From: Curtobacterium ammoniigenes NBRC 101786
Lineage (GTDB): Bacteria > Actinomycetota > Actinomycetes > Actinomycetales > Microbacteriaceae
Direction of reading: 5' to 3'
Length of the DNA: 64,000 nt
Assembly: GCF_001571045.1 (NCBI RefSeq)
Contig: NZ_BCSV01000001.1
Coordinates: 496,001-560,000 of the forward strand
Positions 53,529 through 63,236 of this stretch are shown here, in pieces. The notes beneath the pieces were generated by a model. The model did not search any database, was not told the DNA's origin, and saw only the letters and a list, made by a program, of their open reading frames with translations. The position numbers and the translations under genes are program-made. Every line of letters starts with the position of its first letter. Position 1 is the first letter of the stretch.

Positions 53529-54830
53529 GTGCGTATCTCCGTGATCGGGTGCGGGTACCTCGGTGCCGTGCACGCCGCGTCCATGGCCGAACTCGGACAC
53601 GATGTGATCGGCGTCGATGTCGACCCCGGGAAGATCGACGCCTTGCAGTCAGGGCGGCCTCCCTTCTTCGAGCCGGATCTGGAGCGGGTGCTCCGAGCCG
53701 GGCTCGCCAGCGGCCGCCTCGCGTTCAGCACCGACATCGCCGCTGTCGAGGGTGCCGCCGTGCATTTCGTCGCGGTCGGCACACCGCAGGGGCCGACGGG
53801 AGCCGCCGACCTGCAGTACGTCGATGCGGCGGTGCAGTCCCTCGTGCCGCACCTGCACGACGGCGCGCTCGTCGTCGGGAAGAGCACCGTGCCGGTCGGC
53901 ACAGCGGCTCGGCTCGCACCGCAGATCGACGAGCGTGGGGCGACGCTCGCCTGGAACCCCGAGTTCCTTCGGGAGGGGTTCGCGGTGCAGGACACCGTCG
54001 CACCCGATCGCCTCGTCTACGGGGTTCCCCATGGGCCTGCCGGTGCAGCGGCCGCCGACCTCCTCGACGCGGTGTACGCGTCGGCCCTCGCGGCGGGCAC
54101 CCCGAGACTCATCGTCGACTACGCCACAGCGGAACTCGTCAAAGTCAGCGCGAACGCGTTCCTCGCGACGAAGATCTCCTTCATCAACGCGATGGCGGAG
54201 ATCGCCGAGGTGACGGGAGCGGACGTCACCAAGCTCGCCGACGCGATCGGACTCGACGCGCGGATCGGCCGCCGCTTTCTGAATGCCGGTCTCGGCTTCG
54301 GTGGAGGATGCCTCCCGAAGGACATCCGGGCGTTCCAGGCGCGCGCGACGGAGCTCGGGCTCGAGCACACGCTGGACTTCCTCGCGGATGTCGATGCGGT
54401 GAATCTGCGGCGCCGCGCGCGCGTCGTCGACCTGGCTACCGAGCTGCTCGGGGGTTCCGTTGCGGGACGGCGCATCGCGGTGCTGGGCCTCGCGTTCAAA
54501 CCGAACTCGGACGACGTGCGGGATTCACCCGCGCTGGAGATCGCGCGCCGCCTCGCCGACGCCGGCGCGCTGGTCAGCGCATACGATCCGGAGGCTGTGG
54601 TCACCTCACGTCGGCTAGCCCCCGATCTCGATTACGCCTCGTCGACTGTCTCGGCGATCGACGGCGCGGAGCTGCTGCTCGTGCTCACCGAGTGGCAGGA
54701 GTTCCGGGACCTCGACCCGGTCGCGGTCGGCAGTGCGATGGCCGGACGCGCTGTGATCGACGGTCGGAACTGTCTCGACCGCGCTGCCTGGCAGGATGCG
54801 GGATTCGACTACCGCGGAATGGGCCGCTGA
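53529..54830 (+). CDS. ugd: UDP-glucose 6-dehydrogenase
   Basis: The 433-residue protein has the N-terminal NAD-binding GCGYLGAVHAASMAELGHDV, VAVGTPQG, KSTVPVGTA, EFLREGFAVQDT, the central KVSANAFLATKISFINAMAE and the catalytic cysteine in GGGCLPKDIRAF. The C-terminal UDP-binding domain has LGLAFKPNSDDVRDSPALE. It oxidises UDP-glucose to UDP-glucuronate for cell-surface polysaccharide. It lies between the PH-domain gene and the lipoprotein gene, in a block that interrupts the usual birA-PH-purK order. Confidence 0.95.
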   Translation: MRISVIGCGYLGAVHAASMAELGHDVIGVDVDPGKIDALQSGRPPFFEPDLERVLRAGLASGRLAFSTDIAAVEGAAVHFVAVGTPQGPTGAADLQYVDAAVQSLVPHLHDGALVVGKSTVPVGTAARLAPQIDERGATLAWNPEFLREGFAVQDTVAPDRLVYGVPHGPAGAAAADLLDAVYASALAAGTPRLIVDYATAELVKVSANAFLATKISFINAMAEIAEVTGADVTKLADAIGLDARIGRRFLNAGLGFGGGCLPKDIRAFQARATELGLEHTLDFLADVDAVNLRRRARVVDLATELLGGSVAGRRIAVLGLAFKPNSDDVRDSPALEIARRLADAGALVSAYDPEAVVTSRRLAPDLDYASSTVSAIDGAELLLVLTEWQEFRDLDPVAVGSAMAGRAVIDGRNCLDRAAWQDAGFDYRGMGR

Positions 54831-54843
54831 CCGGCCGGACGCA

Positions 54844-55512
54844 TCACACCTTCGTCGCCGCGCCGGTGACACCGTCGACGGAGACCACACGGCCGTTCGT
54901 CAGGGTGACGTGCCAGCGCGGCTTCGACCCACTGCCGCCGAGCACCAGACTGCCCGCAGGCGCCCCGCCTTTCGTGGCCGCCGTCGTGGCCGCCTGCACG
55001 ACGTCGATCTTGAGCGCTGCGACGAGCCCAGCGATCCGTGCGCGCTCGGACGCCGAACCCGACTTCGCGAACGGGCCGATGGTGACCCGCTCCGTGGTCT
55101 GCGCGACGACCGCCTGCGACTCAGCACCGCTCGACGTCGCAGCGACCACCGTCCAGTTCCCTGAGGAGTCGGTCATCTGGATGACGGTGCCGCCGGAACC
55201 GGCGACAACCCGATCGCCGATGCCCTGGTAGTCGGGGGTGGTCGCCGGCAGCGCCGCGGTCGGGGCCGTGCCGGCCGGAGCCGTGCCGGTCGGGGTCACA
55301 GCGGGCACCGCAGATGGCGTCGCGGCCGGCGCGCTCGTGCCGGCGTCGGACGGCGAACCCTGCGCGGCCGCGGCATCCACTGTGCTACGCGTCGAGGCTG
55401 CAGCGCGGGGCGCTGGCGATGGCGATGGCGATCCAGTGCAGCCGCTCACGGCAACGACGACGGCGACGCCGACGATCGCAGTGAACATCGGGCGGAAGAG
55501 GGAGGCGGACAT
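54844..55512 (-). CDS. Putative secreted lipoprotein with Pro/Ala/Thr linker
   Basis: The 222-residue protein has a short signal sequence with lipobox VSGC (AIVGVAVVVAVSGCTGS), then a Pro/Ala/Ser/Thr-rich linker of about 60 residues, then a globular domain of ~130 residues (VIQMTDSSGNWTVVAATSSG, GPFAKSGSASERARIAGLVA) ending in RWHVTLTNGRVVSVDGVTGA, which resembles a PepSY-like edge. It would be anchored to the outer face of the membrane. ATG 55512 follows GGAGGATC. Function unknown; convergent with ugd at 13 bases. Confidence 0.78.
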   Translation of the reverse strand: MSASLFRPMFTAIVGVAVVVAVSGCTGSPSPSPAPRAAASTRSTVDAAAAQGSPSDAGTSAPAATPSAVPAVTPTGTAPAGTAPTAALPATTPDYQGIGDRVVAGSGGTVIQMTDSSGNWTVVAATSSGAESQAVVAQTTERVTIGPFAKSGSASERARIAGLVAALKIDVVQAATTAATKGGAPAGSLVLGGSGSKPRWHVTLTNGRVVSVDGVTGAATKV

Positions 55513-55639
55513 GCGCCGATCCTCCCAAGCGGGGCGATGCACGCCCACTGCTGTGCGGGATGCCGTCGGAAGACTTGCGGGGTTGTCGCGATGTCGCGCG
55601 ACCTCGCACCTGGCGCCGCTCCGCGGAATCGCGTGCGGC

Positions 55640-56125
55640 TCAGGCGACCGGTGCGCTCTCCGTGGCGCGCGCCTCGGCAACCGCCGCTGCCTCATTCGCG
55701 ACGCGCTCGGGGTGGTACACCCAGACCTTGTACAGCCAGAAGCGGAACGCCGTGCCGAGCGCGAGACCGACGACGTTGCTCGAGATGTTGTCGGCGAGTG
55801 CGCTCGTGAACCCGAGCACGTAGTGCGAGATCCAGAGGCAGCCGAGCGTGATCAGCAGACCGCCGAGCGACACGATGACGAACTCGATGCCCTCGCGGGT
55901 GGCAACCGATCGGCGCTGGTGGCGGAAGGTCCAATACCGATTGCCGACCCAGTTGACCGCGATGGCACAGATCGTCGAGATGATCTTCGCGAGGATCGGG
56001 CCGGCGTGCACCTCCGACGGGGCGAGCACCGTCGCGCGGAGGAGGTTGAAGACGCCGATGTCGACGAGAAAGCCGATTCCGCCCACGACGCCGAAGCTCG
56101 CGAACTGCGCGATAAGACGTCGCAC
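55640..56125 (-). CDS. GtrA-family membrane protein
   Basis: The 161-residue protein has four membrane helices: FASFGVVGGIGFLVDIGVFN, AKIISTICAIAVNWVGNRYW, IVSLGGLLITLGCLWISHYV and SSNVVGLALGTAFRFWLYKV. RYWTFRHQ and FRFWLYKVWV are GtrA-type signatures. GtrA proteins act in translocation or modification of lipid-linked sugars for surface polysaccharide. GTG 56125 is chosen because CAGGAGA precedes it at good spacing; the frame is open further upstream. It fits the neighbouring ugd and glycosyltransferase genes. Confidence 0.88.
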   Translation of the reverse strand: MRRLIAQFASFGVVGGIGFLVDIGVFNLLRATVLAPSEVHAGPILAKIISTICAIAVNWVGNRYWTFRHQRRSVATREGIEFVIVSLGGLLITLGCLWISHYVLGFTSALADNISSNVVGLALGTAFRFWLYKVWVYHPERVANEAAAVAEARATESAPVA

Positions 56126-56272
56126 CCTGTCTCCTGAAGTCCGTAAAGTGAGATGCGTCTGGAACGAATTCCTCGGCACACCATCCTCGTCCGTCCAGCG
56201 TAGAACGAACTTCGGGATTGTACGGGAAGCGTTTGGCGGCCGTGTCCGAATTGCTGGAAGGAACTCTCAGAA

Positions 56273-57403
56273 ATGGCGTTGCGAGTCGGAGTGATCGGTG
56301 GCGGCCAGTTGGCGCGGATGATGGTCCCGCCCGCAATCGAGCTCGGACTCGATATTCGCGTCCTCGCGGAAGATGAGGGCATGAGCGCGGGGATTGCGGC
56401 CAGCGCTGTCGGGGACTACCACGACACGCCCACAGTCCTCGGGTTCGCGCGTGACGTCGACGTCATCACCTTCGACCACGAGCACGTCCCGCAGGAGGTC
56501 CTCGGAGCGCTTGTGGACGCGGGGGTCGCTGTCCACCCCGGCCCTGCCGCGCTCGCCGTCGCGCAGGACAAGCTCGTCATGCGGGCGCGATTGTCCGAGC
56601 TCAGCCTGCCGGTTCCCGATTGGGCAGCGGTCGCGGACGCCGGAGCGCTCCAGGCGTTCCTCGACGACCACGGCGGGCGTGCGATCGTCAAAACCCCGCG
56701 CGGCGGGTACGACGGCAAAGGTGTCCGGGTGGTCCGACACCCGGACGACGTCGCTGACTGGTTGACGGATCTCCAGACGAACGGATTCGGCGCGCTGCTC
56801 GCCGAAGAGCTCGTCGCCTTCACGCGGGAACTCGCGCAGTCGGTCGCGCGCCGGCCATCCGGCGAGATCGTCGCCTGGCCCGTCGTCGAGACCGTGCAAC
56901 GCGACGGCGTCTGCGCCGAGGTGATCGCGCCCGCGCCAGACTCGGCAGGCCGTATCGCCGACGCGGCCGAGGAGATCGCCGTTCGCATCGCAACCGAACT
57001 CGGCGTGACCGGCGTCCTCGCGGTCGAACTGTTCCAGACCGAGGACGATCGTCTCCTGATCAACGAACTCGCCATGCGGCCGCACAACACCGGCCACTGG
57101 TCAATCGACGCCGCAACGACCAGCCAGTTCGAGCAGCATCTCCGCGCGGTGCTCGACCTGCCGCTCGGCGCGACGGGGATGCTCGCGCCCTCCGCGGTGA
57201 TGATCAATGTGCTCGGTGGCCCGGCTGATGGGGACATTGCCGCGCGCTACCCGGGTGCCCTGCACGCGTTCCCGGAGGCGAAGTTTCATTTCTACGGAAA
57301 GGCGCCCCGCCCGGGAAGGAAAGTCGGCCATGTCACCGTCGCCGGCGACGATGTGGACGACGTCACGTACCGTGCACGGGCGGCCGCAGCGCGCTTCGAC
57401 TGA
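56273..57403 (+). CDS. purK: 5-(carboxyamino)imidazole ribonucleotide synthase
   Basis: The 376-residue ATP-grasp protein begins LRVGVIGGGQLARMMVPPA and contains ITFDHEHVPQEVL, IVKTPRGGYDGKGVRVV (ATP-binding), LINELAMRPHNTGHW and YGKAPRPGRKVGHVTV. It makes N5-CAIR from AIR, ATP and bicarbonate in de novo purine synthesis. GGAAGGA lies ten bases before the ATG. purE follows after 21 bases and has its own -10 element, so the pair may be both co-transcribed and separately initiated. Confidence 0.96.
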   Translation: MALRVGVIGGGQLARMMVPPAIELGLDIRVLAEDEGMSAGIAASAVGDYHDTPTVLGFARDVDVITFDHEHVPQEVLGALVDAGVAVHPGPAALAVAQDKLVMRARLSELSLPVPDWAAVADAGALQAFLDDHGGRAIVKTPRGGYDGKGVRVVRHPDDVADWLTDLQTNGFGALLAEELVAFTRELAQSVARRPSGEIVAWPVVETVQRDGVCAEVIAPAPDSAGRIADAAEEIAVRIATELGVTGVLAVELFQTEDDRLLINELAMRPHNTGHWSIDAATTSQFEQHLRAVLDLPLGATGMLAPSAVMINVLGGPADGDIAARYPGALHAFPEAKFHFYGKAPRPGRKVGHVTVAGDDVDDVTYRARAAAARFD

Positions 57404-57412
57404 CGGCGCACG

Positions 57413-57418
57413 TACGAT
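57413..57418 (+). promoter_or_regulatory. -10 element of purE
   Basis: TACGAT ends exactly six bases before the purE ATG, in the purK-purE gap; an internal leaderless promoter is likely. Confidence 0.5.
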
Positions 57419-57424
57419 CGACCC

Positions 57425-57961
57425 ATGACCGATCCGCAGTCCGCACCGCTCGTCTCGATCATCATGGGGTCCGACTCGGACTGGCCAACCATGGAGCCGG
57501 CGGGAGCCATCCTCGACCGCCTTCGGATTCCGTACGAGACCGATGTGGTCTCTGCGCATCGGACGCCGGACAAGATGGTGCGCTTCGGTCGCGCGGCGGC
57601 CGATCGCGGGATCCGCGTCATCATCGCGGGGGCGGGAGGCGCGGCGCACCTGCCGGGGATGGTCGCCTCGCTCACCACGCTCCCGGTCATCGGCGTGCCG
57701 GTGCAGCTGGCCCGCCTCGACGGGCTCGACTCGCTGCTGTCAATCGTGCAGATGCCGGCGGGCATCCCGGTGGCGACGATGGCGATCAATGGTGCGGCGA
57801 ACGCCGGGCTGCTCGCCGCCCGGATCATCGGAACGAGCGACGAAGCGGTCTCGGCGCGGCTGGCGGAGTACGCCGCAAGCCTGGAGACCGTGGTCGAGGA
57901 GAAGGCCGCTGCCCTGCGTCGGGCGCGGCAGGATTCGCCCGACGCCGGGATCAGCCGCTGA
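57425..57961 (+). CDS. purE: N5-carboxyaminoimidazole ribonucleotide mutase
   Basis: The 178-residue protein has [27 protein letters not shown] and [20 protein letters not shown], the class I PurE signature. It converts N5-CAIR to CAIR. Its stop lies inside the end of the convergent muramidase gene: the two coding regions overlap by 11 bases. Confidence 0.97.
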   Translation: MTDPQSAPLVSIIMGSDSDWPTMEPAGAILDRLRIPYETDVVSAHRTPDKMVRFGRAAADRGIRVIIAGAGGAAHLPGMVASLTTLPVIGVPVQLARLDGLDSLLSIVQMPAGIPVATMAINGAANAGLLAARIIGTSDEAVSARLAEYAASLETVVEEKAAALRRARQDSPDAGISR

Positions 57962-60455
57962 CCGTCACCGACTTGCAGCCGAGGTTCGTTCCGGGGCCAC
58001 CGCTGGTGTCGTTCGCGGTCACGCACACGGTGTGCGAACCCGGTGCTGCCGACAGCGCCGTGCTGAAGCCGTGCCAGGAACCGTAGCCCGGGTTGGCGAG
58101 CCCTGCGTCGATGCGGGTCGTGTTCGCCGGAGCCACCTGCGGGCTGCCCCCATCGACCGTCGCGGTAATCGTGATCGAGTCGATCGTGTTCGGGTCGATG
58201 GCCCAGCCTGCGACGGTGATCGCGCTGTTCGACCCGCTGACCGTGTCGAAGCTGCCGATGGGCGCCAGGTTCGCGACGGAGGCGGTCTTGCAGCCGAGCG
58301 GGCTGAGCGCCTGGGTGGTGGAGTCGACCGCCGACAGACAGATCTGGTGCGTGCCAGGTGCCGTGGTGATGGTCGCTGAGAAGCCGTGCGACGATCCGTA
58401 CCCCGGGTAGGCGGCAGCGATGTCGTCCCTCCGCGTCGATGCCGTCGCGTTCTGGGTCGTCGATCCGTCCACGGTGAGGCGGATCTGGATCGAGCCGGTG
58501 GTGTTCGGGTCGAGGGCCCATCCGCCAGCCGTGATCCCAGTGCTCGTTGCGGTCAGCACGTCGAGGGACCCCACCGGTGCTGCGTTCGCGATCGTGACGT
58601 TCTTACAGCCGATTTGCGATGCACTGAGCGTCGTGGTGTCCACGCCGTATGCGCAGACCGTGTACGAGCCCGGCGTCTCCGGGTACGTTCCCGCGAATCC
58701 GTGCGCTGCCCCGAACCCGGGGAACGACCGCGCGATGTCGGTGCGCGTTCCATTCGCGAGGAGCGTGCTCGTCGATGCGTTGATCGAGACTTCGAGCGTG
58801 ATCGACGACGCCGTGTTCGGATCGAGCGCCCAGCCGCCCACCGAGATGCTCGTCGGTGTGGTGCTGACCACGTCGAGGCTCCCGATCGGCGTTCCGTTGA
58901 CGACGTTCACCGTCTTGCACCCGAGCGCGGTGTTGCTGCCGGCGCCGGTGTTGTTCACGGTCACGCACACCGTGTGCGCACCGGGGGAGAGCGCGACCAT
59001 GTCATCGAATCCGTGCAGTGCGCCGTACGCGGGGAAGGTGCGCGCGATGTCCGATCGCGCCACGTTGGCCGTGATGGTGCGGGGCGAGCCGTCGATGGTC
59101 GCGGTCACCGCAACCGAGGCGGTCGTGTCCGGATCGATCGCCCAGCCGCCGATGTCGACCCCGGTACTGGTCGCCGTGAGCACATCGAACGAGCCAAGCG
59201 GATTCGTCCCGAGGACATCTGCGGTCTTGCAGCCGAGCGTTGTCGTCGCGCCAGACGACGTGTCACGGGCGGTGACGCAGACGCTGTGCGAGCCGGCACC
59301 AGCAGCGATCGTGGCTGTGAAGCCGTGCGCCGACCCGTACCCGGGGAAGGCTCTGCCCACGTCCTGGCGTGAACTGTCCGCGGTGACAGTATGCGATGCA
59401 CCGTCGACGACGACATCGACGCTGATCGGTGCGGTTGCATTCGGGTCGAGCGCCCAGCCGCCGACGCTGATCGTGCTCGACCCGCCGTTCGCGACATCGA
59501 GGCTGCCGATCGGCGCCTGGTTTTGAATCGACGCGGGCTTGCATCCGAGGTTCGTGTCGGAACCACTGCCTGAGCTGAGTGCGACGATGCACACCGTGTG
59601 GTTCCCGACAGGCAGGCTGTCCGTGACGTCGAACCCGTGCGCCGATCCATAGCCGGGGAACGATCGACCGATGTCCGATCGATTCGCGTTCGCCGTGACG
59701 GTGCTCGATGCGCCGTCGATGGTGATCCGAACCGAGATCGACGCCGTGGTGTCGCCGTCGAGTGCCCAACCGCCGAGGTGCACGCCGAGTCCGTTGGTGT
59801 CGGCGACGTCGAACGACCCGATCGGTGATCCGCTGAGGACGGAGACCGACTTGCAGCCGAACGAGGCGTTCTGCCCCGCGTTCGCGTTCATCGCTGTGAT
59901 GCAGATGGTGTGCGTGCCGGGAGCCGCGGAGACGGTCGCGGCGAATCCATGGTTGGGCCCGAACCCCGGGAAGGCGCGTCCGACGTCGGTACGGACCGTC
60001 GAGGCCACCGGCGTGCTGGCGACTGCGCCGTCGACCGTGATCTGGACGGGCGTCGCCGATGTCGCATCAGGATCGATCGCCCATCCGCCCACGGACACCC
60101 CGTTCGGCACGCCGACGGCTGCGTCGAATGAGCCGAATGGCGAGGCGTCCGGAACGGTGACGGTTCGACAGCCGAGGGAAAGCGCATGGGCGCCGGCCAC
60201 GGTGAACGCCGTGGCGCACACGGTATGCGCGCCGGCCGATGCGGGGATCGTCGTCGTAAAGCCGTGCGCCGCGCCGAGCGCGGGGTACGCGGCCGCGATG
60301 TCGCCGCGGGTGGCGTTCGCGAGGACGCGGGTGGCTGTGCCATCGACGGTGACCTCGACCTCGGTGGATGCCGACGTGGACGGATCCGCTGCCCAGCCGC
60401 CGGCGGTCACTGACCCATAGGTGCTCTGCACGAAGTCGAGGCTGCCGATCGGCGG
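57951..60455 (-). repeat. Eight ~312-bp protein-coding repeats in the muramidase gene
   Basis: The repeats run tandemly to the stop codon. At protein level each has the same landmarks in the same order: GS(F/L)D, GGWA(I/L)D, TVDG or equivalent, a DI(A/G)..(Y/F)P segment, HGF, HTVC and LGCK. The first (nearest the enzyme) and last are the most divergent. Confidence 0.92.
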
Positions 60456-61766
60456 TGCAGCGCTGTTCGCGGCGAACGCCTGCAACGCGCTCACCGACCC
60501 GTTGAACACATCCTGATCGCCGGGGAACGCGCCCGCATCCGCCCATTGCCAGAGATTCCACGTCACCCAGCTGGCTCCGAGGGTCCCCGGGCTGGAGAAG
60601 TTCGTCGACGGCCAATACGCCGGCATGTACGGATCGTGGCTCAGTGCCGCGCTGTTGCCGGTGCACTGATTCCACCACGAGATGTTGGTGTACAAGGCCG
60701 GGTAGCGACCCGTGCGGGCGAAGATCTCGTTCGAGAAGTCGGTGATCCACGAGACCATCTGAGACGAGCTCAGTCCGTAGCACGTGCCTCCGGTATTGGC
60801 GTACGGGTTGTTCTCGATGTCGAGGAGCGGTGGCAGGGTGCGCCCATCCGCGGACCAGCCGCCGCCATGCGCGACGAGATAGTCCGCCGTCGCGGCTCCG
60901 CTCGCACTGTTGGGCGTTGCGAAGACGTACGCGCCGCGGACGAATCCGGCCGCGGTCGCGCTTGCCCACTGCGCAGCGAACTGCGAACTCGCGTACCCGG
61001 TGCCCTCGGTCGCTTTGATGTAGACGAACCGTGCGCCGTTCGCGGCGTTGGCTGACCAGTTGATGCCGCTATTCGGTTGCCATGCGCTGATGTCGAACCC
61101 GGCAGCGAGGCTGCTCGACGGTGACGAAGCGAGCTGGACGGACGCTGCAAGGTGGGTTGAGCCTCCCGAGGAAGCGGGACTGAAGGAGGTGGTCGCCGCG
61201 GTCGATCCAACCGCGGCACCCGACGGTGCAGTCGTCGCACTCGATCCGGCCGCGGGTGCCGGGATGACCGGCTTCGTCGGAATGGCTCCCTCTGCCGCGG
61301 AGACGGTGCCCATCACATGGTCGTGGGTCGCGTTCTGGACGGCGAGGGATGGGTTTGGCGCGCTGCCATCCACGCTTGCGGACTGGGATGGGGCGGGGAC
61401 CGGCGCCGACGGTGCGGTGGGAATGGCGAGGGGGCTGGCGGATGCCGACGGAACGGGCGTGACCGGCACAGCGGGTGACGGTGCACCCGGAGCGGACGCG
61501 GCGGATCCGGATCCCGCGGGGCCAGCGGAGGGCGCGGGTGTTGAGGTCGCTGCGGCAGCTCGCCGAACGACGAGCGGTGTGAGTGTCGCCTGGGGTGCGC
61601 CGGCCTTCCGCGCGGTGTCGACCCGAGCGCTCCGCGCGCCCGGCTGCTGGGCGACTCCGGAGCCGTCCGGCACCGCGCTGGCGGCAACGCCGCTGAACAG
61701 CGCCACCGTGAGCGCAGCGCACATACCGATCGTCGTGCGCACCGATGTTCTGTTCGAACGAGCCAT
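57951..61766 (-). CDS. Secreted GH25 muramidase with eight C-terminal repeats
   Basis: The 1271-residue protein has a signal peptide ([20 protein letters not shown]) and a Pro/Ala/Ser-rich linker up to about residue 220. The GH25 lysozyme domain spans ~223-433: [42 protein letters not shown] (catalytic acids), [13 protein letters not shown] and [14 protein letters not shown]. Eight repeats of ~104 residues follow, each with GS(F/L)D near its start, a GGWA(I/L)DP motif, a PG(Y/F)G..HGF motif and two cysteines (HTVC and LGCK). GH25 enzymes cut the muramic acid-glucosamine bond of peptidoglycan. ATG 61766 is chosen from the signal peptide and AGGAA before it. Confidence 0.9.
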   Translation of the reverse strand: MARSNRTSVRTTIGMCAALTVALFSGVAASAVPDGSGVAQQPGARSARVDTARKAGAPQATLTPLVVRRAAAATSTPAPSAGPAGSGSAASAPGAPSPAVPVTPVPSASASPLAIPTAPSAPVPAPSQSASVDGSAPNPSLAVQNATHDHVMGTVSAAEGAIPTKPVIPAPAAGSSATTAPSGAAVGSTAATTSFSPASSGGSTHLAASVQLASSPSSSLAAGFDISAWQPNSGINWSANAANGARFVYIKATEGTGYASSQFAAQWASATAAGFVRGAYVFATPNSASGAATADYLVAHGGGWSADGRTLPPLLDIENNPYANTGGTCYGLSSSQMVSWITDFSNEIFARTGRYPALYTNISWWNQCTGNSAALSHDPYMPAYWPSTNFSSPGTLGASWVTWNLWQWADAGAFPGDQDVFNGSVSALQAFAANSAAPPIGSLDFVQSTYGSVTAGGWAADPSTSASTEVEVTVDGTATRVLANATRGDIAAAYPALGAAHGFTTTIPASAGAHTVCATAFTVAGAHALSLGCRTVTVPDASPFGSFDAAVGVPNGVSVGGWAIDPDATSATPVQITVDGAVASTPVASTVRTDVGRAFPGFGPNHGFAATVSAAPGTHTICITAMNANAGQNASFGCKSVSVLSGSPIGSFDVADTNGLGVHLGGWALDGDTTASISVRITIDGASSTVTANANRSDIGRSFPGYGSAHGFDVTDSLPVGNHTVCIVALSSGSGSDTNLGCKPASIQNQAPIGSLDVANGGSSTISVGGWALDPNATAPISVDVVVDGASHTVTADSSRQDVGRAFPGYGSAHGFTATIAAGAGSHSVCVTARDTSSGATTTLGCKTADVLGTNPLGSFDVLTATSTGVDIGGWAIDPDTTASVAVTATIDGSPRTITANVARSDIARTFPAYGALHGFDDMVALSPGAHTVCVTVNNTGAGSNTALGCKTVNVVNGTPIGSLDVVSTTPTSISVGGWALDPNTASSITLEVSINASTSTLLANGTRTDIARSFPGFGAAHGFAGTYPETPGSYTVCAYGVDTTTLSASQIGCKNVTIANAAPVGSLDVLTATSTGITAGGWALDPNTTGSIQIRLTVDGSTTQNATASTRRDDIAAAYPGYGSSHGFSATITTAPGTHQICLSAVDSTTQALSPLGCKTASVANLAPIGSFDTVSGSNSAITVAGWAIDPNTIDSITITATVDGGSPQVAPANTTRIDAGLANPGYGSWHGFSTALSAAPGSHTVCVTANDTSGGPGTNLGCKSVTVSG

Positions 61767-61988
61767 GAGATTCCTGCCTGATCCGGGACCCTGCCGTCCC
61801 GATCGAGGGTACGGAGATGGCAGGAGACCGCCACGCCCAGTGCGGGGGCTGGAAAATGCGGTCACTTTCGAGTACATCTTTCACACAGGCCACTCCAGTT
61901 CGCAAGAACCCGCCGCAGAATTCACGTTCCGTGCAATGTCGGCACCGCTCGTGGTCGTCGCCTGGTCCGGCACGGGCGACCGCGCAGA
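61767..61988. promoter_or_regulatory. Leader and promoter region of the muramidase gene
   Basis: This 222-bp gap follows the GT4 gene and precedes the muramidase on the minus strand. The 5' leader contains a short hairpin, CGGGAC at 61784-61789 with GTCCCG at 61796-61801. On the minus strand TTGCGA followed after 18 bases by AAAGAT is a weak promoter candidate. I could not match any known riboswitch here. Confidence 0.3.
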
Positions 61989-63134
61989 TCAGAGGTCGGC
62001 GTGCAGCTGCCAGGTCTCGAGCGCCGAGTCTTCCCAGCTGAACATGCGTGCGCGGTCGGGCCCGGCGATAGCGAGTCGACGCTGCAGTTCGGGATCATGC
62101 ACGACCTGGAACAGTGCCTGTGCCAGTCGTTCCGCGTACGAATCGCGTGGCGAGAGCGCGACGCTGACGCCTGCGTCGGCGGCGACCTCTTGCAGGGCGG
62201 GGGCGTCCGAGTGGATGACCGGTGTGCCGAGGTGCATCGCCTCGATGATCGGGAGGCCGAATCCCTCGGCGAGACTCGGCAGGACGAACACGGTGGCGCG
62301 GTCGTACGCGACAGCGAGGTCGGCGTCGGTGACGCGGCCGAGCGTCTTCACACGGCCGGGAGCGAGACCCGCCTCCTCGGCGAGCGCAAGAACGTCGACA
62401 TCGCCCCAGCCGTCCGGTCCGACGATGACCAATGGGAGATCGGTCGGGGCGTCGGGGTGAGCGAGTCCCTCGATGAGGAACCGGAGGCCCTTCCGTGGTT
62501 CGAGCGTGCCGACAGCGAGGACGTATGCGGGCGGAAGTCCAAGCCGCTCGGCTCGAAGGTCGGCGTCGCTCGGCACCGAGAGACGACCGGTCGGGGCGCC
62601 CCCGATGACGCGGAGGCGGTCGTCGAACCGGTGGATCTCGTTGAGGTCCGCCGCGACCGCGTGCGTCGGGACGACGACCGCGTCGGCGTACCGGTACGCA
62701 CGCTTCACCATTGCCTTGTGGAAGTGGACGCCGTGCGGCGTCATCGTCTCCGGGTGTGTCCACGGAACGATGTCATGCACGGTGGCGACCGTCTGCTGAC
62801 CGGCCTCTCCCGACCGCCCATGCTTCACCAGCGGTGCGAGCACGCTCGGCGCGTGCACGAGGCCGCTTCGCACAGAGCGGGACACGATGCCACCCTGCCA
62901 CGCGATCGACAGCTCACGGCGCGGAAGGTGCAGGCGCTCGATGTTCGCGAGGCCCGGGAGGAGCGTCCTCAGTCGCTCGATCTCGTCCGGTCCCACCGCG
63001 GAGACGATCGCCTCGACGGAGCACCCGGTGGGCGCTGTCGCGATGAGCTCACGGGTGAGTTCCTCGGCATACCGGCCGATGCCTCCGGCGATCGGAGCGA
63101 GCACCTGATCGACAACCACACGGAGGACGGTCAT
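61989..63134 (-). CDS. GT4-family glycosyltransferase
   Basis: The 381-residue protein has two Rossmann-like halves. The first has VVVDQVLAPIAGGIGRYAEE, VATVHDIVPWTHPETM and YADAVVVPTHAVAADL; the second has YVLAVGTLEPRKGLRFLIEG, LGRVTDADLAVAYDRATVFV and SLAEGFGLPIIEAMHLGTPV, the nucleotide-sugar binding EX7E-type motif. Retaining glycosyltransferases of this family act in polysaccharide or glycolipid assembly; donor and acceptor are not evident. CAGGAGC precedes the ATG. rmlD lies upstream on the same strand, so a rhamnose-linked role is plausible. Confidence 0.92.
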   Translation of the reverse strand: MTVLRVVVDQVLAPIAGGIGRYAEELTRELIATAPTGCSVEAIVSAVGPDEIERLRTLLPGLANIERLHLPRRELSIAWQGGIVSRSVRSGLVHAPSVLAPLVKHGRSGEAGQQTVATVHDIVPWTHPETMTPHGVHFHKAMVKRAYRYADAVVVPTHAVAADLNEIHRFDDRLRVIGGAPTGRLSVPSDADLRAERLGLPPAYVLAVGTLEPRKGLRFLIEGLAHPDAPTDLPLVIVGPDGWGDVDVLALAEEAGLAPGRVKTLGRVTDADLAVAYDRATVFVLPSLAEGFGLPIIEAMHLGTPVIHSDAPALQEVAADAGVSVALSPRDSYAERLAQALFQVVHDPELQRRLAIAGPDRARMFSWEDSALETWQLHADL

Positions 63135-63236
63135 GTTTGCGATGCTCCTGTCGGACGGTGGTGTGTGATCGTACCAATCGCGCTGCGGCTCCAGCCGATG
63201 ATGTCGATGCCATGCTCCAGCCGGAGATGGGGCGTG

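Noticed and set aside
61767..61988. Cyclic-di-AMP riboswitch before the muramidase gene
   Set aside because: Such switches often precede wall-lytic genes in actinobacteria, but I could not find the conserved core sequence in the leader.
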